From NCBI GenBank assembly GCA_021782205.1, contig JAJXVH010000011.1, forward strand, positions 1-63,849: a stretch of DNA of 63,849 bases, written 5' to 3'. The position numbers and the translations under genes are program-made. Below are positions 25,793-37,935 of the stretch, piece by piece (position 1 is the stretch's first letter; the number at the start of each line of letters is the position of its first letter). Origin of the DNA: a bacterium (lineage in GTDB: Bacteria > Elusimicrobiota > Elusimicrobia > UBA1565 > UBA9628). Below the pieces are notes generated by a model. It did no database searches and was not told the DNA's origin. It saw only the letters and a program-made list of their open reading frames with translations.

Positions 25793-27562
25793 ATGACGAA
25801 CCTGGAAACGGAGGCGCTGGCCGCCGGCGGCGCGCTGGCCGCGTTCTTGGCGGGCCGTCTGCTTTTAATCCGCCGCGTCCGTCGCGTGGAGGATTGGATG
25901 CGCCGCGCGCGGCGCGGCGAACCGCCGCCGGCCTCGGAACTGCCCGGCCGCGGCCTGCTGGCGCCGCTCGCCCACGAGGCCGCCAGACTGGTCCGCAGCC
26001 TGATCGACGCGCGCGCGGTCGCCGAGCAGGAAGCGCGCCTGCGCCAACTCGGCGACTCGCTGTGGACGCCGGAACGCCTGCGCGAGCACGTGAGGGCCAA
26101 GCTCTCCGGCCGCCCGCTGGTGGTCGTCGCCAACCGCGAGCCGTACCGCCACGTCCGCCGCGGCGGCCGCGTGGAGGTCGAGACTCCGGCCAGCGGCTTG
26201 GTCACGGGCCTGGAGCCGCTGCTGCGCGCCTGCGGCGGCACCTGGATCGCGCACGGCGACGGCGACGCCGACTTCGCGTCCGCCGACGCGTCCGGCCGCC
26301 TGCGCGTGCCGCCCGAGCAGCCTCAATATTCGCTGCGTCGAGTGCGTCTTCAAGAAGAGGACGCGCGCGGCTACTACGAGGGCTTCTCCAACGAGGGGCT
26401 CTGGCCGCTGTGTCACATCGCGCACACGCGGCCCGTGTTTCGCGCCGCCGACTGGGCCGCCTACCGCAAGGTCAACGAGACCTTCGCCGACGCGGTGCTC
26501 CACGAGATCGACGGCCAGGAGGAACCCTGCGTGCTGGTGCAGGATTATCACTTCACGCTTCTGCCGCGCCTGCTCAAGCGGCGGCGTCCCGACGCGCGCG
26601 TGGCGCTTTTCTGGCACATCCCCTGGCCCAATCCGGAGGCTTTCGGCATTTGTCCCTGGCAGAAGGAACTGCTCGACGGCCTGCTGGGGGCCGACGTGAT
26701 CGGCTTTCACACCCAGGATCACTGCAACAATTTTCTCGACACCGTCGACCGCTTCCTGGAATCGCGCGTCGACCGCGCGCGCTTCGCGGTCACCCGCGAC
26801 GGGAGCGCGACGGCGGTGCGTCCGTTTCCGATCAGCGTCGACTTCGCGGAGAGTCCGTCCGAGGATCCCGTCGCGCGCGCCGCCGCCGACCGGCGCAGCG
26901 TTCTCAAGGAGACCGGCGCCGAGGCCATCGTCGTGGGGGTGGACCGGCTCGACTACACGAAAGGCATCTTGGAGCGCTTCCGCGCCGTCGAGCGATTCTT
27001 CGAAAAAAATCCGGATTGGGCCGGCCGCCTGACCTTGGTGCAGATCGGCGCGCCCAGCCGCGGCGGGCTTCAAGATTACCGCGACTTCGCCGAGCGCGTG
27101 CGCGCCGAGGCCGCGCGCGTCAACGCGCGCTTCGGCGGCGGCGCGCCGCCGATCTCTTTGCGCACGCGTCATCACACCCACGAAGAAATCCGCCGCTACT
27201 ATCGGTCGGCCGACGCCTGCCTGGTGACCTCCCTGCACGACGGCATGAACCTGGTCGCCAAGGAGTTCGTCGCCTCCCGCGACGACGAGGACGGGGTGCT
27301 GATCCTCAGCCGCTTCGCCGGAGCCGCGCGCGAGTTGCGCGACGCCTTGATCGTCAACCCCTACGACGTCGACGAGGTGTCCTCCGCGATCGCCGCGACG
27401 ATCGGCATGGCGCCCAACGAGCGCGCCCTGCGCATGACGCGCCTGCGCCGCCAGGTGCGCGAGAACAACGTCTACCGCTGGGCGGCCGACCAGATCACGG
27501 AGCTGGCGGCCGTGCGTCTTCCCGCCCCCAGCGCGACGGCCCCGGGCGCGACGGCCTTATGA
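25793..27562 (+). CDS. otsA: Trehalose-6-phosphate synthase with N-terminal membrane segment
   Basis: A GT20 glycosyltransferase joining a nucleotide-glucose to glucose-6-phosphate. The catalytic part starts near residue 105 ([13 protein letters not shown]) and includes [42 protein letters not shown] and the C-terminal [15 protein letters not shown]. Total length is 589 against about 460-490 for typical OtsA. The extra N-terminal 100 residues contain a hydrophobic helix ([17 protein letters not shown]) followed by basic residues, so the enzyme may be membrane-anchored. The gene begins one base after the treS stop and overlaps otsB by ATGA. Confidence 0.94.
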   Translation: MTNLETEALAAGGALAAFLAGRLLLIRRVRRVEDWMRRARRGEPPPASELPGRGLLAPLAHEAARLVRSLIDARAVAEQEARLRQLGDSLWTPERLREHVRAKLSGRPLVVVANREPYRHVRRGGRVEVETPASGLVTGLEPLLRACGGTWIAHGDGDADFASADASGRLRVPPEQPQYSLRRVRLQEEDARGYYEGFSNEGLWPLCHIAHTRPVFRAADWAAYRKVNETFADAVLHEIDGQEEPCVLVQDYHFTLLPRLLKRRRPDARVALFWHIPWPNPEAFGICPWQKELLDGLLGADVIGFHTQDHCNNFLDTVDRFLESRVDRARFAVTRDGSATAVRPFPISVDFAESPSEDPVARAAADRRSVLKETGAEAIVVGVDRLDYTKGILERFRAVERFFEKNPDWAGRLTLVQIGAPSRGGLQDYRDFAERVRAEAARVNARFGGGAPPISLRTRHHTHEEIRRYYRSADACLVTSLHDGMNLVAKEFVASRDDEDGVLILSRFAGAARELRDALIVNPYDVDEVSSAIAATIGMAPNERALRMTRLRRQVRENNVYRWAADQITELAAVRLPAPSATAPGATAL

Positions 27563-28323
27563 CGCGCCGGCCGCCGGACGTCGGGTCTATTCTCGCCGCC
27601 GCCGCCGCCGCGCCCCGGCGCCTGCTCCTGCTCGACTTCGACGGCACGCTCGCGCCTCTGCGCCGCCGCCCGGAGCTCGCGCACCTCACCGCCTCCCAGC
27701 GCGCGCTTCTGTGCGCGCTCAATCAAGGCCGCGGGCGCGTCGCCGTGATCAGCGGACGCGCGCTCGAGGATCTGCGCGCCCGCGTGGGCGTGCGGGGGCT
27801 CGTCTACGTCGGCTCGTTCGGACTGCAGTCCCGCGGCCCGGCGTGGCGATGGACGCACCCGCGCGCGCACGCCACGCGCCCCGCCCTGCGCGCGTTCGCC
27901 GACCACCTCCGTGTTTTGTTTTTCGACGTGCCTGGTACTTTCATCGAATTCAAAGGAGTCGGCCTCTGCGTCCACCACCGCGGCGTCTGTCCGGAGTACC
28001 GCGCCCGCTTCGCGCGACGTCTGCGGCGCGCGCGCGCCGCCGCTCCGCCGGGCCTGCGCTGGCGGCGAGGCCCGGCTTCTTGGGAGATCGCAACGGACAT
28101 CGCCTGGGACAAGGGCCGGTCCGCGCTGGCGCTCTGGCGCCGCTTTGAGCGCCCGTTTCTCTTGGCGATCGGCGACGGCCATCCCGACGAGCCGATGCTG
28201 CGCGTCGCGCGCGCGCGCGGCGCGGCACTGCGCGTCGGCCGCCGGAAGTCGGACACGCGCGTGCGCCTGGAAAATCCGTCCGCGGTTTGGCGCTTCCTGC
28301 GCGCGCTTGCTCAGCGCGGGTGA
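27559..28323 (+). CDS. otsB: Trehalose-6-phosphate phosphatase
   Basis: A HAD-superfamily phosphatase of 254 residues that removes phosphate from trehalose-6-phosphate, completing the OtsAB route. Motif I is LLLLDFDGTLAPL (nucleophile Asp near residue 26), motif II is the AVISGRAL region, and the C-terminal acidic motif is IGDGHPDEPML. A lysine before it sits in IAWDKGRSAL. The ATG overlaps the otsA stop (ATGA). Together with treS the operon gives two routes to trehalose, the usual arrangement for stress protection. Confidence 0.93.
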   Translation: MTRRPPDVGSILAAAAAAPRRLLLLDFDGTLAPLRRRPELAHLTASQRALLCALNQGRGRVAVISGRALEDLRARVGVRGLVYVGSFGLQSRGPAWRWTHPRAHATRPALRAFADHLRVLFFDVPGTFIEFKGVGLCVHHRGVCPEYRARFARRLRRARAAAPPGLRWRRGPASWEIATDIAWDKGRSALALWRRFERPFLLAIGDGHPDEPMLRVARARGAALRVGRRKSDTRVRLENPSAVWRFLRALAQRG

Positions 28324-28340
28324 GACAATTGAAAAAGATC

Positions 28341-28368
28341 AGCCGCTCAAAGAGCAGAATGAGCGGCT
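28341..28368. terminator. Bidirectional intrinsic terminator
   Basis: Perfect 9-bp inverted repeat (AGCCGCTCA / TGAGCGGCT) with a 10-base loop, between the convergent ends of otsB and the TMTC-like gene and overlapping the latter's stop. On the minus strand it is followed by GATCTTTTT, a good U-tract. On the plus strand the T-run is poor. Confidence 0.8.
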
Positions 28369-29971
28369 ATGAGGGTTTGAACGCGGCCGCTTGCGGGGAA
28401 TTCGGCGCCAGCCGTTCCAGCTCGCCGCAATATTGGGTCGCTTGAGCTTTCTGGCGCAAAGCCGTGTAGGCACGGCAGAGGTTGAAGAGGACCACGATAT
28501 TCGTGGGCTCCTGCCTCAAAGCCTGTCGCGCATAAATCGCGGCCTTGGCTGGCTCGTGACGATTCATATAAAACGCCGAGAGGTTGACGGTGGACGCGAG
28601 ACTGACCGCCGAATTGGGGTGATTGATCAACGCCAGGCGGTATTGCCGTTCCTCTTCGGCGGGATCTCCGACGACGGCGGCATAACAGGCGTGCGCGAAG
28701 GCGTTGGTCGGCTCCTGCTTGACCGCATGAGCCCAGAGCCTCCGCTCGCTGCGCCAGTGGGGCACGTTGACGGCGGTCTCGATGGCCAGAACGGCGGTCC
28801 CGGCCCACAGGAGGGCCCGAGCCGAGGGGAAGCGCCGGTACGCCCAGACGGCCGCGAGGGCGGCTCCGATGACAGGCACATACAGGAATCGTTCCGAGAC
28901 GAACGCGCGAATGGGCACAAGCTGAAGAACAGGGAGCAAGCACGCCAGAAACCAGGCCAGACCCGTGAAAAGAAGCGGATTGCTTCCCCGCACTTCCCAC
29001 ACGAGGCTCAGATAGCCCAGCGCAACCCCATAAGCGCCGGTGATGAACCAGACGTTGAATTCGGGATAGTCATAGCTGGGTCGCAGAGACATGGGAAAAA
29101 TCGTCTTCCCCAAATAGGTCGAGAACGCCAAGACTCCCAGGCCGGAACTTTGCCACCAAGGCGGGACGGCCTCGCTGAACTGCGACCAGTGCCTCATGAT
29201 GAAGAAGCGCAAGCCCAGGTAGGCCGCGGTGAACAGGAATAGTCCTCCATAGAGGATCTTCCGTTGCGCGCCGCCGTCTGCATCGGTCTTGGGCCGCCAG
29301 CCTTGCGCGTCGACGAGGGCGACCAGCACGGGAAGGACGACGGCGGACTCTCGACAAAGCAGAGCGACCGCGTAGCAGAAGCCCCCCAGGATCCAGCGGC
29401 GTCGAGTCCTCCCTCCGGCCCCAGAGAAGCAATACAGAGCACCCAGCAGCCAAAAGGTGCTCAAAAGGTTCGTACGCTGCCCGATCCATCCCACCACCTC
29501 GACCTGGACCGGGTGAAGCAGGAACAGCGCGGTTGCCAGCAATGCTTCCGCCTCATTTTTCAACCAAAGTCTGAGCAAGCGCCACAGAAGATAGCCGTTG
29601 GCCAAATGCAAAAGGATATTTTCCAGATGATAAAACCCGGGGCGTAGCGCCCACATTTTAAAGTCGAAGGCAAAAGACAATGTGGTCAGCGGCCGATAGA
29701 CGTCGCCGGCGAAACCCGCCGCCGGATCCGCGAGGGTCGCGGGATCAAGGAAATACCGCAGGAGGTGAATGCCTCTGATGGCGGGATTGCGCGGAATCAT
29801 CCACCAGTCGTCGTAGACGAATCCCGCGGCGATCAGGGGCGAATAGACAAGCGCGGTCGCGAGCAACAACCAAAAGATCGGTTGTCGGAAGAGCTTCGCG
29901 ATCGCGGGCGGGGCGCTCATGGGCACGGCTCTGCCTACGCCCGCGGCGTCATCAACGATCGACAACGCCAT
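28367..29971 (-). CDS. TMTC-like polytopic membrane protein with C-terminal TPRs
   Basis: A 534-residue protein with about ten membrane helices in the first 400 residues and two to three tetratricopeptide-like repeats in the last 120 (EPTNAFAHACYAAVVGD, NHPNSAVSLASTVNL, EPTNIVVLFNLCRAY). This plan, with the early FVYDDWWMI acidic motif in the first loop, matches the GT-C-type membrane-plus-TPR (TMTC) glycosyltransferase family, where a lipid-linked sugar is the usual donor. Acceptor unknown. A second in-frame ATG at 29920 gives a more typical start. Codon use and GC content are clearly lower than in surrounding genes, which suggests acquisition or relaxed composition. Confidence 0.72.
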   Translation of the reverse strand: MALSIVDDAAGVGRAVPMSAPPAIAKLFRQPIFWLLLATALVYSPLIAAGFVYDDWWMIPRNPAIRGIHLLRYFLDPATLADPAAGFAGDVYRPLTTLSFAFDFKMWALRPGFYHLENILLHLANGYLLWRLLRLWLKNEAEALLATALFLLHPVQVEVVGWIGQRTNLLSTFWLLGALYCFSGAGGRTRRRWILGGFCYAVALLCRESAVVLPVLVALVDAQGWRPKTDADGGAQRKILYGGLFLFTAAYLGLRFFIMRHWSQFSEAVPPWWQSSGLGVLAFSTYLGKTIFPMSLRPSYDYPEFNVWFITGAYGVALGYLSLVWEVRGSNPLLFTGLAWFLACLLPVLQLVPIRAFVSERFLYVPVIGAALAAVWAYRRFPSARALLWAGTAVLAIETAVNVPHWRSERRLWAHAVKQEPTNAFAHACYAAVVGDPAEEERQYRLALINHPNSAVSLASTVNLSAFYMNRHEPAKAAIYARQALRQEPTNIVVLFNLCRAYTALRQKAQATQYCGELERLAPNSPQAAAFKPS

Positions 29972-30013
29972 CGCCGAGGCGTACGGGGCGGATGGGGGTG
30001 CCGGACGCGAGGC

Positions 30014-32101
<2,088 letters not shown>

Positions 32102-32110
32102 GGGTTCAAA

Positions 32111-32116
32111 ATTATA
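32111..32116 (-). promoter_or_regulatory. Putative -10 box of speA
   Basis: TATAAT on the minus strand, nine bases before the speA ATG. The AT-rich spacer between speA and the divergent hutD-like gene is the only place for both promoters. Confidence 0.5.
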
Positions 32117-32148
32117 TCATCGAATGGCCGCGCACGCGCGACGGCGAA

Positions 32149-32718
32149 ATGATGAAGATTCTCGACGCGAACGCGGCGCGCCGCGTCGCCTGGAAGAACA
32201 AACGCGGCTGGACGCTGGAGCTTGCGACCGACGCGGAGATTCCGGGCGGGGACTGGACCTGGCGCCTGTCTCTGGCCGACGTGCCGGAGCGCGCGCCCTT
32301 CTCGAAATTTCCCGGCGTCGACCGCCTCATCGCGTGCCTGGCCGGCCCCGGACTGGACTTGGAGCGCGCGGGCGCCGTCGCCCATGTCCCGCGCGCGGGC
32401 CCGGCGCTCGCCTTCGCCGGCGAGGAAAACGTCATCGGCTTGCCGCAGGGTCCCGGAGTGCGCGACGTCAATCTCATGCTGCGCCGCGACCGGCGGCGCG
32501 GACGCATGACGCTGGCGCGCCAGACGGCTCTGACTCTCGACGCGCCGCGGGTCGTCGTGCACGTACCGGACGGCTCGCCCGCTCTGCGCGCAATCTCCGC
32601 CGACGTCGTCTGCGATCTGCCGCCGGGCCGCACCCTGATCGCAAGCGGCCGCGTCGACATTTCCGCCGCGCCCGGCAGCGTGGCGATCGCCTGCGAGATT
32701 GAGCCACGGTCGACCTAA
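32149..32718 (+). CDS. HutD/Ves family cupin protein
   Basis: A 189-residue cupin-like protein of the HutD/Ves family, often linked to histidine utilisation control or of unknown role. The conserved region WTWRLSLADVPERAPFSKFP, followed by GVDRLI and a later DVNLMLRRD, matches the family strongly. No hut genes are nearby, so a role in histidine catabolism is not supported here. A longer TTG-initiated version (32095) exists. I prefer the ATG pair at 32149/32152 because MMKILDANAARR is closer to family N-termini. Confidence 0.82.
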   Translation: MMKILDANAARRVAWKNKRGWTLELATDAEIPGGDWTWRLSLADVPERAPFSKFPGVDRLIACLAGPGLDLERAGAVAHVPRAGPALAFAGEENVIGLPQGPGVRDVNLMLRRDRRRGRMTLARQTALTLDAPRVVVHVPDGSPALRAISADVVCDLPPGRTLIASGRVDISAAPGSVAIACEIEPRST

Positions 32719-32747
32719 GGAGTCGATCCGTTAGCGAGGTTCGACGG

Positions 32748-34262
32748 CTATTCGATCGCGTGCGGGCCGAAAATGCGCACGAAGCGGGCGCGCTCGGCGT
32801 CTATGCCGGGGCAGGCCCCTTCCCTTTCGTAAAGGATGAATGAGGCATTCGCCGCGCGTTGATGAAAGCAATCCGGGAGCAACCCTGACAGATTTTTCTG
32901 CGATCCCGCGAGGACCGCGTACCGTGCGATCCCTCGTGGTGATTGCGTGATCCCGCGAGGAAAGAAAGAAAAACGATAACCCGCCCGAGCCCAATCAACG
33001 GCGCTCATCAACGGAATCGCCGTGATCTCGTCCGGATTTATCAAGGCTTGCATCTCATGCAAGTCCGCTTCCTCGACGCGAAAGCCGGCCTCGAAGGCGG
33101 GTCCCGGGCCCACCCACGCCAGCGCCGCCAAAATCGGCACTTTCTCGGCGAAACAGTCGAAGCCAAGCAAGGCTGCCAGCGCCACGACGAGCACTGTTGA
33201 CAATCCGCGTCGCGAAACTCGGACGAATTGAAAAATCACCGCCGCCATCAAAAAGACCGATTGCGGGAGGTTGTGCCAGGAGAACGAACTGTAATCGTCC
33301 GTCAGTACGGATTCGGGCACGCGGAGAACGAACATCAACAGCAGAGCGGCCGCGTAGCGATCCAATTCCCCATCGATAATCCGCAGTGCGAGCAGGATGC
33401 CGCCCAGGATCAGAAACGGAAGCCAAAATTCCGAGCTCAACGTCGGGCTCAGCGGATGAGCCAGCCAGGAGCGTACCAGGTTGGCGTCTGTACGGTTGAA
33501 AGGCGTCCGCTGCGTCACAAGAAGAACGACATCAAACGCCGTCAAACTCAACGCAACGGCAAGCAGCGGCCGGACATGCCGAGATCGCGGCCGCAAAGAC
33601 AGAAGCCCCAGCATCGCGCACGCGGTCAGAGCGTATTCTTCCTTCACCGATACGAAGAGGACGACGGCGGCAAACAAGCCCCACGGCGGCCCCGAGGTCG
33701 CGCTCCGAGATTCCTCCCGCGCCAGAATCGCGATGAAGATGACGCCAAGAAAAGCCCCGGCCACGTCCGGATGAAAGCCGCAGTAAGGCTCCAGAAGTCC
33801 TTTCAACACGCTAAAGTTCACGAGGTAAAGAACGACGCCGACGAATGCCTTCCATTCCGCGGCCATCGTCCTGAGTTCACGATACAGGATTATTCCGCCG
33901 GCGGCGTAAGCCAGCGGCGCGGCAACCGCCAGGAAACAGACGAAATCCCCCCGCAGAATCAGCTTAAGCGGCAGGAGAAGAAGGAGAACGAGATAAGCGT
34001 GCTCTCCAAATTGATTGCCGTAGGTATATTCCAGACCGAAGTGGCCGCGCAGCGTCTCACGAAGGAGCTGATCGTACGTGAAAATGTCCGATGTATATTG
34101 CCACGTCAGCAAGCTCTTCAGCTTGACGACCGCGACCAGAACACCCAGGCCGACGCACAGAGCGGCGACGACCCCCATGAAGGGCGCGCCCTCCAAAAAA
34201 GCGTAAGTGTTCCACGACAATCTCGTCTTCGCGAAAAGCCTCATTCCTCCCGACTTTAACAA
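32748..34262 (-). CDS. DUF2079 family membrane protein
   Basis: A 504-residue polytopic protein with about ten helices. The N-terminal region contains SDIFTYDQLLRETLRGHFGL and GNQFGEHAYLVLLLLLPL, the characteristic acidic and His-containing loop of DUF2079 (a GT-C-like family). The C-terminal 90 residues are a soluble domain. The family function is unknown, with glycosyl transfer to lipids or proteins suspected. Alternative ATG at 34244 (MRLFAKTRL). As with the TMTC-like gene at 28367-29971, the composition is distinctly AT-richer than in neighbouring genes, so both may have a common foreign origin. Confidence 0.8.
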   Translation of the reverse strand: MLKSGGMRLFAKTRLSWNTYAFLEGAPFMGVVAALCVGLGVLVAVVKLKSLLTWQYTSDIFTYDQLLRETLRGHFGLEYTYGNQFGEHAYLVLLLLLPLKLILRGDFVCFLAVAAPLAYAAGGIILYRELRTMAAEWKAFVGVVLYLVNFSVLKGLLEPYCGFHPDVAGAFLGVIFIAILAREESRSATSGPPWGLFAAVVLFVSVKEEYALTACAMLGLLSLRPRSRHVRPLLAVALSLTAFDVVLLVTQRTPFNRTDANLVRSWLAHPLSPTLSSEFWLPFLILGGILLALRIIDGELDRYAAALLLMFVLRVPESVLTDDYSSFSWHNLPQSVFLMAAVIFQFVRVSRRGLSTVLVVALAALLGFDCFAEKVPILAALAWVGPGPAFEAGFRVEEADLHEMQALINPDEITAIPLMSAVDWARAGYRFSFFPRGITQSPRGIARYAVLAGSQKNLSGLLPDCFHQRAANASFILYEREGACPGIDAERARFVRIFGPHAIE

Positions 34263-34326
34263 ATGCCGCGGCGACCGTTCCGACTCAACGTCCCTCGAAT
34301 ATTTCGTATCATGACGTCAGTTCTTT

Positions 34327-35328
34327 ATGAAGGCCATCCTGTCCCGAGACGGGCGCGCCGCGCTGACCGAAGTCCCGATCCCCGAGATCGGCGACGGCGA
34401 AATTCTGCTGGCGCTTGAGGCCTGCGGGTTGTGCGGCACCGACGTGATGAAGCTCGACACGCGCGCCCCGGGCGCGGTGCTGGGGCACGAACTGGTGGGC
34501 CGCGTGGCGAAGGCCGGCGCGGGCGCGGGTTTTGCCGAGGGCGAACGCCTGGTCGTCAGCCACCACGTTCCCTGCCTGGACTGCCACTGGTGCCGCAAGG
34601 GCCAGGAGTCGATGTGCCGCCAGTTCAAGGCCACGAACATCGCGCCCGGAGGGTTCGCCGACTTCGTGCGCGTGCCCGCCCTCCACGTCCGGCACACGGC
34701 GTTTCGCGTGCCGGAGACGCTCGACGTCGTCGCCGCCTCGCAGACGGAGCCGCTGGCCTGCGTGCTGCGCAACGTCCAGCGCCTGAACGTCGCGGCCGGA
34801 GACGTGGTGGGCGTCGTGGGCCTGGGCGCGATCGGCCAGATGACCGGGCAGCTGCTGAAGCTCCGCGGGATCAAGGCGCTGGGCCTGGACCTGGACGCGG
34901 CGCGAAACCGGATGTTCGCGCGCTGGGGCGCGGCGTTTTCCGACCGCGAGGCGTTCGCCGCGGCCGGCAAGGCCGCGAGCGACGGCCGCGGCTTCGACGC
35001 GATCGTCTACTCCGCCGGCACCACCGCGCTCGTCGCCAAGTCCCTGTCCTGGCTGCGCGACGGCGGCAGCGTCAACGTGTTCGCGTCCTTCCATCCCGAC
35101 CCGGTCCTCCCGCTGGATTTGAACCAGGTCTACCACCGCGAACTGACCGTGGTCAGCTCCTACTCCCCCAGCCTGGCCGATCTCAAGGAAGCCTTTGACT
35201 TGATCGCGTCCGGAAAATTCAACCCGCTGGTCCTGGCCCCGGCGAAGTTCCCGCTTTCCGCGTTCGACGAGGCCGTGCGCGCCGTCAAGACGCGCCAGAC
35301 GCTGAAGGCCGTGCTGGTGCCCAGATGA
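34327..35328 (+). CDS. Zinc-dependent alcohol dehydrogenase (MDR)
   Basis: A 333-residue medium-chain dehydrogenase. The catalytic zinc ligands are in CGLCGTD and GHELVGRV, the structural zinc site is CLDCHWCRKGQESMC, and the Rossmann glycine motif is GVVGLGAIGQ. Such enzymes oxidise polyols or other secondary alcohols with NAD(P). The sequence resembles the sorbitol/threonine dehydrogenase branch but the substrate cannot be named. Its stop overlaps the start of a second MDR gene by ATGA, so the two are probably made together and may act in sequence or as a complex. Confidence 0.87.
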   Translation: MKAILSRDGRAALTEVPIPEIGDGEILLALEACGLCGTDVMKLDTRAPGAVLGHELVGRVAKAGAGAGFAEGERLVVSHHVPCLDCHWCRKGQESMCRQFKATNIAPGGFADFVRVPALHVRHTAFRVPETLDVVAASQTEPLACVLRNVQRLNVAAGDVVGVVGLGAIGQMTGQLLKLRGIKALGLDLDAARNRMFARWGAAFSDREAFAAAGKAASDGRGFDAIVYSAGTTALVAKSLSWLRDGGSVNVFASFHPDPVLPLDLNQVYHRELTVVSSYSPSLADLKEAFDLIASGKFNPLVLAPAKFPLSAFDEAVRAVKTRQTLKAVLVPR

Positions 35329-36359
35329 GCCGGACCATGCGCGCCGTCATCTTCCACGGCCCGCGCGACGTGCGCCTGGAAGAGCGCCCCGTGCCAGCAC
35401 CCGGTCCCGGAGAGGCGCTCGTCCAAGTCGGCGCGGCGCTCACCTGCGGCACGGACTTCAAGGCCTACCGCCGCGGCCACCGCGTCCTGCTGGGCGACTA
35501 CCCCTCGCCGTTCGGCCACGAACTGGCGGGCACGGTCGCCGCCGTCGGCCGGGGCGTGACGACGGTCAAGGAGGGCGACCGGGTGGTCGTCGCCAATTCC
35601 GCTCCTCTGGACGACTGCTACTGGTGCACGCACGGCCAGAACCAGCTCTGCCCCAAGCTCAAGCTCCACAACGGCGCCTACGCCGACTATGATTTGGTCC
35701 CCGCCCACATCGTCGCGCGCAATCTGCACGCGCTGCCCGGCGCCGTGCCCTTCGAGGTCGGCGCGCTGGCCGAGCCGTTCTCCACCACCATTCACGCCGC
35801 CGAGGTGCTGGACGTGCGCGAGGGCGACCGGGCGCTGGTGCTGGGCGCGGGGCCCATGTCGCACATGCTCGTCTTCGCGCTGAGCGCGCGGGGTGCCCGC
35901 GTCGCCGTGCTGGGCCGCTCCAAGGCGCATTTGGAAACCTCTCGCGCCGCCGGCGCCCAGGCCGTCTTCAGCGCCGAGGACGACGGCGTGGAGGAACGCG
36001 TGCGCGCCTGGGCCGACGGCCGCGGCCCCGACCACGTGTTCGAGGCCGTCGGCAAGCCCGAGACGCACCTGCTGGCCCTCGCGCTGGTCCGCGACGGCGG
36101 CAAGGTCTGCCTGTTCGGCGGCTGCGCGCCGGGCGCGTCCATCCCGCTGGACCTGCACCGCGTCCACTACAAGCAGCTCTCCCTTCACGGCGTCTTCCAC
36201 CACACGCCGCCGCATTTCGCGCAGGCCGTGCGCCTGCTGTGCGCGGGCCGGGTCAAGACCGAACTGCTGATCCAAGGCGAGATCAAGCTGGCCGACGTGC
36301 CGAAGTTCTTCGCCGACAACGCCGACAAATCCCTGCCCAAGTCCGTGGTGAGGCCGTGA
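35325..36359 (+). CDS. Zinc-dependent alcohol dehydrogenase (MDR), second paralogue
   Basis: A 344-residue medium-chain dehydrogenase related to the previous gene. It retains the catalytic TCGTDFKAY and FGHELAGTV region and the cofactor motif VLGAGPMSH. The structural zinc loop is altered: LDDCYWCTHGQNQLC has only three of the usual four Cys, because the first is replaced. It may therefore lack structural zinc. The GTGA overlap with ribD at its end couples it to the riboflavin genes, though there is no obvious biochemical link. Confidence 0.86.
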   Translation: MSRTMRAVIFHGPRDVRLEERPVPAPGPGEALVQVGAALTCGTDFKAYRRGHRVLLGDYPSPFGHELAGTVAAVGRGVTTVKEGDRVVVANSAPLDDCYWCTHGQNQLCPKLKLHNGAYADYDLVPAHIVARNLHALPGAVPFEVGALAEPFSTTIHAAEVLDVREGDRALVLGAGPMSHMLVFALSARGARVAVLGRSKAHLETSRAAGAQAVFSAEDDGVEERVRAWADGRGPDHVFEAVGKPETHLLALALVRDGGKVCLFGGCAPGASIPLDLHRVHYKQLSLHGVFHHTPPHFAQAVRLLCAGRVKTELLIQGEIKLADVPKFFADNADKSLPKSVVRP

Positions 36360-37348
36360 GCCGCGCCCAGGACCGCCGCCACGTGCTGCGCGCGCTGGCG
36401 CTGGCCGCGCGCGTCGCGCCGCGCGCGGTCGCCCCGAATCCGCGCGTGGGCTGCGTGCTGGTCAAAAACGGACGCGTGATCGCCGAGGGCGCGCACGCGC
36501 GCCACGGTGGGCCGCACGCCGAGGCCGCGGCGCTGAAACGGGCCGGCGCGGCCGCGCGCGGCGCGACCGCCTACGTCACGCTGGAGCCCTGCGCTTCGTT
36601 TCCCGGAAAGAAGACCCCGCCATGCTCCGCGGCGCTGGCCGCCGCGGGCGTGCGCCGCGTGGTGTTTCCCGCGCTCGACGCCAACCCCAAAGTCTCCGGC
36701 CGCGGCGCGGCCTTCCTGCGCCGCGCGGGCGTGAACGCGACGCGCGCGCCGGAGTTCGCCGCGCGGGCCGAGGCGCTCAACCGCGGCTACTTCTCCCGCC
36801 TGCGCCGCGGACGGCCGTGGGTCCTGCTCAAGACCGCGCTCTCGCTCGACGGCAAGGCCGCCGCCGCCTCCGGCCGCTCGCGCTGGGTCACGGGCGCCCC
36901 CGCACGCGCCGCGGTGCACCGCCTGCGCGCGGAGCTGGACGCGATCGCCGTGGGCACGGGCACGGTGCTCGCCGACGACCCCGCGCTGACCGCGCACGGC
37001 GCGGGCGTCAATCCCCTGCGCGTGGTGTTCGCCGGACGGCGCGCCCTGCCGCCGTCGGCGCGCGTCTTCGACGACGCGGCGCCCACGGTGGTCTACCGGA
37101 TCAAGAAGCCGGGGGACCTGCGCGGCGCGCTCAAGGACCTGGCCGCGCAGGGCGTGGGCACGCTCTTGCTCGAAGGCGGGCCGACCCTGCACGCGGCGTT
37201 CCTGCACGCGGGCCTGGTCGACGAGGCCTGCGTGTTCCTGTCGCCGAAGCTGCTGTCGGGCGCCGACGATCCCAACGCCGCGCCGCGGCTGAAGTCGCCG
37301 CGGCTGACGCGGGTCGGCGAGGATTGGCGCGTCGAAGGAGTGCTCTGA
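36356..37348 (+). CDS. ribD: Riboflavin biosynthesis deaminase/reductase RibD
   Basis: Bifunctional enzyme performing the second and third steps of riboflavin synthesis. The N-terminal deaminase has the zinc site HAE in [10 protein letters not shown] and [13 protein letters not shown]. The C-terminal reductase (residues about 150-330) has [12 protein letters not shown] and [14 protein letters not shown]. It is somewhat short at 330 residues. The GTG start at 36356 overlaps the upstream stop (GTGA) and is well supported because [19 protein letters not shown] aligns with RibD N-termini. ribE begins at its stop codon (TGATG). Confidence 0.95.
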   Translation: MSRAQDRRHVLRALALAARVAPRAVAPNPRVGCVLVKNGRVIAEGAHARHGGPHAEAAALKRAGAAARGATAYVTLEPCASFPGKKTPPCSAALAAAGVRRVVFPALDANPKVSGRGAAFLRRAGVNATRAPEFAARAEALNRGYFSRLRRGRPWVLLKTALSLDGKAAAASGRSRWVTGAPARAAVHRLRAELDAIAVGTGTVLADDPALTAHGAGVNPLRVVFAGRRALPPSARVFDDAAPTVVYRIKKPGDLRGALKDLAAQGVGTLLLEGGPTLHAAFLHAGLVDEACVFLSPKLLSGADDPNAAPRLKSPRLTRVGEDWRVEGVL

Positions 37349-37935
37349 TGTTCACCGGAATCATCGAGACGCTGGGGACGTGCGCGAAAAGAACCGAGAC
37401 GTCGCTCGTGATCGGCGCGAAGCTCCCCCGGCCGAAGCTGGGAGCGTCCATCGCGATCAACGGCTGCTGCCTGACCGTCGTGGAGACGAAAAACGGCAGG
37501 CACCGCTTCGACGTGGGCCCCGACACCTGGGCGCGCACGAATCTGGGCGCGCTCAAGAACGGCGACCCGGTCAACGTCGAAGCCTCGCTCAAGGTCGGCG
37601 CGGAAATCGGCGGTCATTTCGTGACCGGCCACGTGGACGCGACGGCGAAAATACTCGTTCTGGAACCGTGGGGCGAGGGCTTCTGGCGCCTGCGCGCGGA
37701 GCTGCCCAAGAACTTGCGCGGCTTGGTCGCGGTGAAAGGCTCCGTCGCGGTCGACGGCATCAGCCTCACCGTGACGGCCGCGGGCGCGGATTTCTTCGAG
37801 ATCATGCTGGTGCCGCACACTTTGCAGCGCACCACGCTGGGCCGGCGCAAAATCGGCGACCGCGTCAATTTGGAAGCCGACCCGCTGGCCCGCTACGCGA
37901 TGCGCGCCGTCGAGACGCTGAGGAGAAGCTCATGA
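37348..37935 (+). CDS. ribE: Riboflavin synthase, alpha subunit type
   Basis: Catalyses the final dismutation of two lumazines to riboflavin. The 195-residue protein is a tandem of two similar lumazine-binding barrels. Each has the family core: [10 protein letters not shown], then [14 protein letters not shown] in the first and GHVDATAKI plus [15 protein letters not shown] in the second. Length is normal. The ATG overlaps the ribD stop by one base and its own stop overlaps ribBA by ATGA, so the order ribD-ribE-ribBA-ribH is translationally coupled. Confidence 0.96.
   Translation: MFTGIIETLGTCAKRTETSLVIGAKLPRPKLGASIAINGCCLTVVETKNGRHRFDVGPDTWARTNLGALKNGDPVNVEASLKVGAEIGGHFVTGHVDATAKILVLEPWGEGFWRLRAELPKNLRGLVAVKGSVAVDGISLTVTAAGADFFEIMLVPHTLQRTTLGRRKIGDRVNLEADPLARYAMRAVETLRRSS

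Noticed and set aside
34263-34326. FMN riboswitch before the riboflavin genes
   Set aside because: Only 64 bases separate the divergent genes, too short for an FMN aptamer, and no conserved core is present.
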